Below are positions 59,866-64,000 of a stretch of 64,000 nucleotides of DNA, one piece after another. The notes under the pieces were generated by a model that worked only from the letters and a program-made list of their open reading frames with translations, had not been told where the DNA came from and did no database searches. The stretch covers positions 23,703,202-23,767,201 of the forward strand of contig NC_092653.1 in assembly GCF_032118995.1 (NCBI RefSeq), written 5' to 3'. The stretch is from Asterias amurensis. Taxonomy: Eukaryota; Echinodermata; Asteroidea; Forcipulatida; Asteriidae. Both the position numbers and the translations under genes were made by a program. The number at the start of each line of letters is the position of its first letter. Position 1 is the first letter of the stretch.

Positions 59866-60580
59866 AAGGCCCTGGACACTATTGGTAATTAGTTGGCATA
59901 AAAACTTACTTGGTGACAAGCAATGGAGCTGTTGATTGTACAAAACATTGTGAGAAATCGCTCCCTCTTAAAGCCATTGGACCCTTTCGGTACAGAAAAA
60001 AAAAAAAAGTTCACAGATTTACAAATAACTTACAGGGTTTACAGAAGGTAGTGGTGAAATACTTCTCTTGAAATATTATTCCATGAAATGCTTTACTTTT
60101 TGAGAAAACAGTAAAACAATATCAATTCTCGTTAACGAGAATTACGGATTTATTTTAAACACATGTTATGACACGGTGAAATGCGCCGATACAAGGGTGG
60201 GTTTTCCCGTTATTTTCTCCCGACTCCGATGACCGATTAAGCCCAAATTTTCACAGGTTTGTTATTTGATATAGAAGTTGTGATACACGAAGTGTGGGCC
60301 TTGGACAATACTTTTTACCGAAAGGGTCCAATGGCTTTAAGAAACTTGGTTTTCGTGTATTTTTTCACTAAAATATTTGAATTGAATTCGAGACCTCAGC
60401 TGAGGTATCGAATTCAAGCATCTGAAAGCACACAACTGTGACAAGGTGTTTTTCTTCCATTATTCTCTCCCAACAAATAATTGAGTTCAAATTTCACAGG
60501 TTTGTTGTTTTATGCATGTTGAGATACACTAAAGTGAGAAGACTGGTCTTTGACAATATTACCAGTGGTGTCCATGCCTT
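59866..60580. mobile_element. Inverted-repeat element A, split by element B
   Basis: Outer ends AAGGCCCTGGACACTATTGG and CCAGTGGTGTCCATGCCTT are inverted copies. The inner segments (tgagaaatcgctccc; cacaggtttgttg, gagatacac) match a repeat I remember as common in sea star transcripts. Without the insert it is about 340 bp. It codes for nothing. Confidence 0.8.
59968..60340. mobile_element. TTAA-flanked MITE B nested in element A
   Basis: Ends TTAA-AGCCATTGGACCCTTT and AAAGGGTCCAATGGCT-TTAA are exact inverted copies for about 21 bp (AGCCATTGG to CGGTA). The TTAA at each side reads as the target duplication: removing B restores a continuous copy of A (ctccctcTTAAgaaac). Same TTAA class as the 25953 element. 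Confidence 0.88.
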
Positions 60581-60583
60581 TAA

Positions 60584-61880
60584 TATATGCTTCTGAGGAG
60601 ATAACTGTATTCAGGGCAAGATAATTGCTAAATGCCATCTAATCTACTTTATGTGCAAGTCGGCTCATACAAAACTTTTCAGATGCCAAAATGTCTTTCA
60701 AGAATATACAAACAAATTGAAAAAGGAGCAGTGGATTTACATATTTTAATAATGGAGAAGCAAGGAGTATTTTAAGTAAAACTACTTCATTATTCCCTCA
60801 TACTCAATCCTAGTACATAAGATGTCTTAATTTTCTTTCAGAAAAAGGAGTTTCTTTCAATTTGTTTATGACAGTAACATTATTGATTGGCTTTGTATGC
60901 TTGAAGAATTGAGTAGGTTTACAACTTTTAATAACGGTGTGAAAGCCCCCCTCCCCTTTCTAGAGGGGGTGGCTGGGGGCAGAAGTGAGAAGTGTTGGTT
61001 TCCAAAAAGAACTGGGTTTTGAGTCAAAGGGGTGTCCCTCAATTCAATTGGTTCTTAACAAACTCATAACATCTCAGTTATGGAAAATATATTTGGTTTA
61101 CGATGGCTGTTACCCATAATTCTACTCAGTTTTTACTTCCAAAAACTTGTAGTTTTTAATCTCTTTTGTATATTTGGATCAAATTCTATTTAAATTGAAC
61201 AAAGGGTTTATAAATAAAAATAAAAATAAACTGTAAGTTTTTTGCACATGTTCTTTCAAAATTTAACTTATTACAGGTTCACACAGATTGTTATTATCTT
61301 CGATTATTGTCAAACTTAGAGAACTTGCTTTGTGAATAAAATATTAGAGTCAATTCAAGTAAAAAGTCTCCCTTTTATATTGTATTTATTTTTAAAACCG
61401 GCCATGTTTTGTTGATGTAAATTATTGCTTAAAGTATTTGTTGTTCTCTTTTTTGAGAGAGCTTAACAGTGACCCTATATTGTGGTCCCCATTTATGTAG
61501 TACCCTAAAACAATTAACCACACCTTATTGTTAGCATGGTAAATCTTTAAATATTATTATATAATTAAAGTTTACCCATTGACCTAATTTGTGCTCAGTT
61601 GCTTACACAAGCTTTGCTTATTGATGTGTCGGTTGATATGCTTCAAGACATGTTCTGCTGTATCACATTTAAGGTGCAACTTATTCTCTGTCATGGTCTT
61701 ATTGATCTTTAGAAAACAATAATTAGTTGTTTACTTAATTAGTGTGAGGTGTGTGGACACTATCGTGAGACACCTAGACACCTCTAGATCTGTGTTATTA
61801 TGCAAATTAGTTTCTTAAAGTACAGGAAGTAATGATGAAGTTGATCAAGAGAGGGCCTCATCTTGATAAAGTGTCATCAC
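60584..61880. other. Intergenic DNA before the last gene
   Basis: AT-rich, with no gene. A run of aaataaaaataaaaataaa near 61213 includes possible poly(A) signals for the gene on the left. Confidence 0.5.
61800..61807 (+). promoter_or_regulatory. Octamer motif ATGCAAAT
   Basis: A perfect POU/octamer motif 74 bp upstream of the first ATG of the last gene. Position fits a promoter element; chance occurrence is possible in AT-rich DNA. Confidence 0.3.
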
Positions 61881-62004
61881 ATGACACAAGTAGCCGCGCA
61901 ATTGGAAGACAAAATGGACGACGTCAAAGTGTCTGTGTTTTACTCTCCAACAAATTCAAGTTTTTACCGACAGCCAAGGCTACAATTGCCACAAAAGTGT
62001 GGAG
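61881..62004 (+). CDS. Last gene, exon 1
   Basis: Ends KCGG at GGAG/GTGAGT, phase 1. Two possible in-frame starts, 61881 and 61914. Confidence 0.72.
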
Positions 62005-63757
62005 GTGAGTTACATAATTGATTGTGATCATGTTGACCATGTTTAAAAGTATTATTTACGCTGATATTGTGAAGAAACGTCGGGTTTTCGCAGCATAAAA
62101 TGTAAAACAAAATAGCCCACACACGTCACTCTCTTTTTTCTTTCACTTTCATTTAACTCGATCGAGCTGCACTTGGCTTTATCATTGTCAGTGCTTTAAT
62201 ATAATTACTGTTGGTGTATTTCGATCAACACATCCCTTAATTTTACAATTAAATATGTAGGTCAACCATTGTCAAATGGAACCTACCTCTTCGTCAACAA
62301 ATGTCATGATGATCTTCAGCCAATGCAGCTCCGCATCAAGATTCGAGGATATCGTCTCCCATCGACAGGTACATTTTCACCCTTGATTGAAGATACATCA
62401 AGAGATTTTATAAGTTTGAGACAAATTGAAAAGGACCTAATAATAAATCAGTTTTTTTAGATGCTATGTCAGATTTTTGGTCCCAAACATTACAAAATAG
62501 ATATTTTTGAGTAAATGGTATTTCAAAGAGTAAAGTAAAGAGAAAAAAAGTAACGTTTAAACCGTTTCGGATAACTTTCCGTATGGCGCCACCACTTTTT
62601 CACTCATTTTTACAAAAAAGGATATCTCATTGAGGTAATTAGATACTAAATTATTTCATATCGAATGAAAAAGTGGTGGCGCCATACGGAAACTTTTCCA
62701 CCGTTTCTTATAAAACACATAAGAATTGGTCACGTGATATATTGTCGGGACCCGAGCACTTTATTTCACTGCTACTAATAATTGGCAGACTTTTTTGAGC
62801 AATGGCTAAAATCAAAATTTTTAATCAAAATTTTTGGGTAAAATCGGCCAAAAATCTGACATAGCATCTTTAAGGAATAGTGAAGATTTATTTGACAAAA
62901 AAATAACAATTACAATAATAAATAGTAATAAACTTGCGACCAACCATGTGTAACATCTCTGTTGTTGGAATGTTGGCTCCGAAAGAACCTGTGTGGTTTT
63001 GACATTTGGAATTCTCTGCTCATTTAAGAAAAGTTTAATTTGATGCGTTCAATCAAAGATCTGCCGGTTTTCATTGGCAAATGGGCAATTAATCAACGTT
63101 GTATATTTTAAAGCTGATCAGGCATGCATGAATGCTTGCAACTTGTTTGATGTGAAGGATTTTAAAATGTTTTATTAATAAGGTAATAAATACAAAGGCG
63201 AAAAATTTATAACTTGGTTTACCCAGCTCACACTGAAAGTTTAAAATACTAACAAATAATAATAATGATAGTTGGAGATAACCATTTTGATCATGTCATA
63301 TTTTAGTCAAAATCAGTTTTGTTCTTGTCATTTTTGTGATAAGCACTGCTTGCAAAAGCCACAGTTTAAAAACAAAACAAAAACCCAAATCATCTGAGTG
63401 TAGGTGCTTAAATCAATGATGAAATGAAAGGGAAAAGAATTGGATTAGTTTCCACCACTTTTTCACTCATTTTTACAAAAAGGGATATCTCATTGAGGTA
63501 AATTAGATACTATATTATTTCATATCGAATGAAAAAGTGGTGGCACCATACAGAAACTCTTCCAAAGAATTTCCTAAATCAATGTTGAAGTTTTCCAATC
63601 AGTAATTATTTTTAAAGCTAACTAAAGCTTTATTGTATTCTTTTTCGATATGTTACAGCCTGGGGATTGTCATCTTCCAAGGCGTCTGCTCGCCAATCAA
63701 ATGTCTATGACCTGGCAATGTACACGAGTCTGAGAACGGTTCTCTCCTTTGTAAAAG
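61881..63757 (+). CDS. Unrecognised gene, first three exons, runs off the window
   Basis: Exons 61881 (or 61914)-62004, 62261-62368 and 63659-63757 share phase 1 borders and give one open frame of about 111 codons (100 from the inner ATG). Start: ATG at 61914 has the better context (A at -3, G at +4); ATG at 61881 is in frame upstream. Segments include SVFYSPTNSSFYRQPRLQLP, LSNGTYLFVNKCHDDLQPMQ and SNVYDLAMYTSLRTVLSFVK. No signal peptide or membrane segment. The third donor AAAG/GTAAGG shows that more exons lie to the right. I do not recognise the family. Confidence 0.78.
62261..62368 (+). CDS. Last gene, exon 2
   Basis: Encodes GQPLSNGTYLFVNK and IKIRGYRLPSTG. Acceptor aaatatgtag, donor ACAG/GTACAT. 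Confidence 0.8.
62460..62868. mobile_element. 409-bp inverted-repeat element, outer
   Basis: Ends GATGCTATGTCAGATTTTTGG and its exact inverse complement. TTTA at 62456-62459 and 62869-62872 is a possible 4-bp target duplication. It contains the 8-bp-TSD MITE at 62569. Non-coding. Confidence 0.82.
62569..62699. mobile_element. 131-bp MITE, copy 1, with 8-bp target duplication
   Basis: Ends read GGATAACTTTCCGTATGG and CCATACGGAAACTTTTCC, with a longer inverted match through GGCGCCACCACTTTTTCA. ACCGTTTC at 62561-62568 and 62700-62707 is an exact 8-bp target duplication, which fits hAT-type insertion. Nested inside the 409-bp element. Confidence 0.92.
63442..63563. mobile_element. 122-bp MITE, copy 2, with 8-bp target duplication
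   Basis: Same family as copy 1. The left arm lacks the gtatggcgcc block (10 bp). AAAGAATT at 63434-63441 and 63564-63571 is an exact 8-bp target duplication. Confidence 0.92.
63659..63757 (+). CDS. Last gene, exon 3
   Basis: Encodes AWGLSSSKASARQ and DLAMYTSLRTVLSFVKG. Acceptor tgttacag, donor AAAG/GTAAGG, phase 1. Confidence 0.8.
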
Positions 63758-63847
63758 GTAAGGGTAAATGCTGAACATTAAACCTGAACAGTTTTTCTGT
63801 CATTTTCTCTTTTATTAATCTTTTTCATCACTTGTTTTAGTGGCATG

Positions 63848-64000
63848 TCATGGCCGCGCGGATAAGAACACCGGACGCCAGCTTGCTGGTGTTTCTTATC
63901 AGCAGAGTGTAGGTTTGAGTCCTGGTCGTGACACGTGTCATTAAGCCACGCAACAATTATTGCTTTCATCATTCAGATTGGACGTAAACCATAGATTCTG
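63848..64000 (+). repeat. tRNA-derived SINE, cut by the window end
   Basis: Starts ggccgcgcggataag (A-box-like); gtaggtttgagtcctgg is the B box, then gtcgtgacac and a body with aattattgct and ggacgtaaac. Same family as the 7205 copy. Confidence 0.65.

Overview
The window is eukaryotic: split genes with GT-AG introns on an AT-rich background full of small inverted-repeat elements, tRNA-derived SINEs and satellite DNA. The protein families and several repeats that I remember from sea star sequence (a TTAA-flanked hairpin beginning AAGGAACACGTTG, a second beginning AAAGCCATTGGACC) point to an echinoderm, probably an asteroid. The species call is from memory, not from a search. All five gene models lie on the + strand.

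Layout. 1-3775: upstream DNA with small tandem duplications and a CRE-like palindrome. 3776-11320: a complete 11-exon SLC6 monoamine (serotonin/dopamine-type) transporter whose exons join into one 626-residue frame. 11321-19353: a gene-poor stretch holding a tandem tRNA-derived SINE flanked by a 10-bp direct repeat. 19354-40924: a 9-exon secreted, furin-activated matrix metalloproteinase of 500 residues with a variant cysteine switch and a four-bladed hemopexin domain. Its first intron (7.5 kb) holds a three-copy 190-bp tandem repeat and a 390-bp hairpin element. Its fourth intron is almost entirely a 10-kb, 105-bp satellite that separates the two exons encoding the zinc protease domain. 44278-45214: a small two-exon gene for a 138-residue protein I do not recognise. 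46.6-59.6 kb: a gene of about 12 exons for a 727-residue protein with a nine-fold PPPREPT repeat, an acidic segment and a C-terminal EF-hand. 59.9-60.6 kb: two inverted-repeat elements, one nested in the other. 61881 to the window end: the first three exons of an unrecognised gene that runs off the right edge. Its intron 2 holds two MITEs with 8-bp target duplications, one nested inside a larger inverted-repeat element.

The genes do not look like parts of one pathway. They are neighbouring single-copy animal genes in a repeat-rich region. I found no operon, CRISPR array or retroviral element. The most unusual structures are the large intronic satellite with its 35-codon period, the duplicated splice-acceptor segment in the metalloproteinase gene, and the nested inverted-repeat elements whose target duplications can be read directly.
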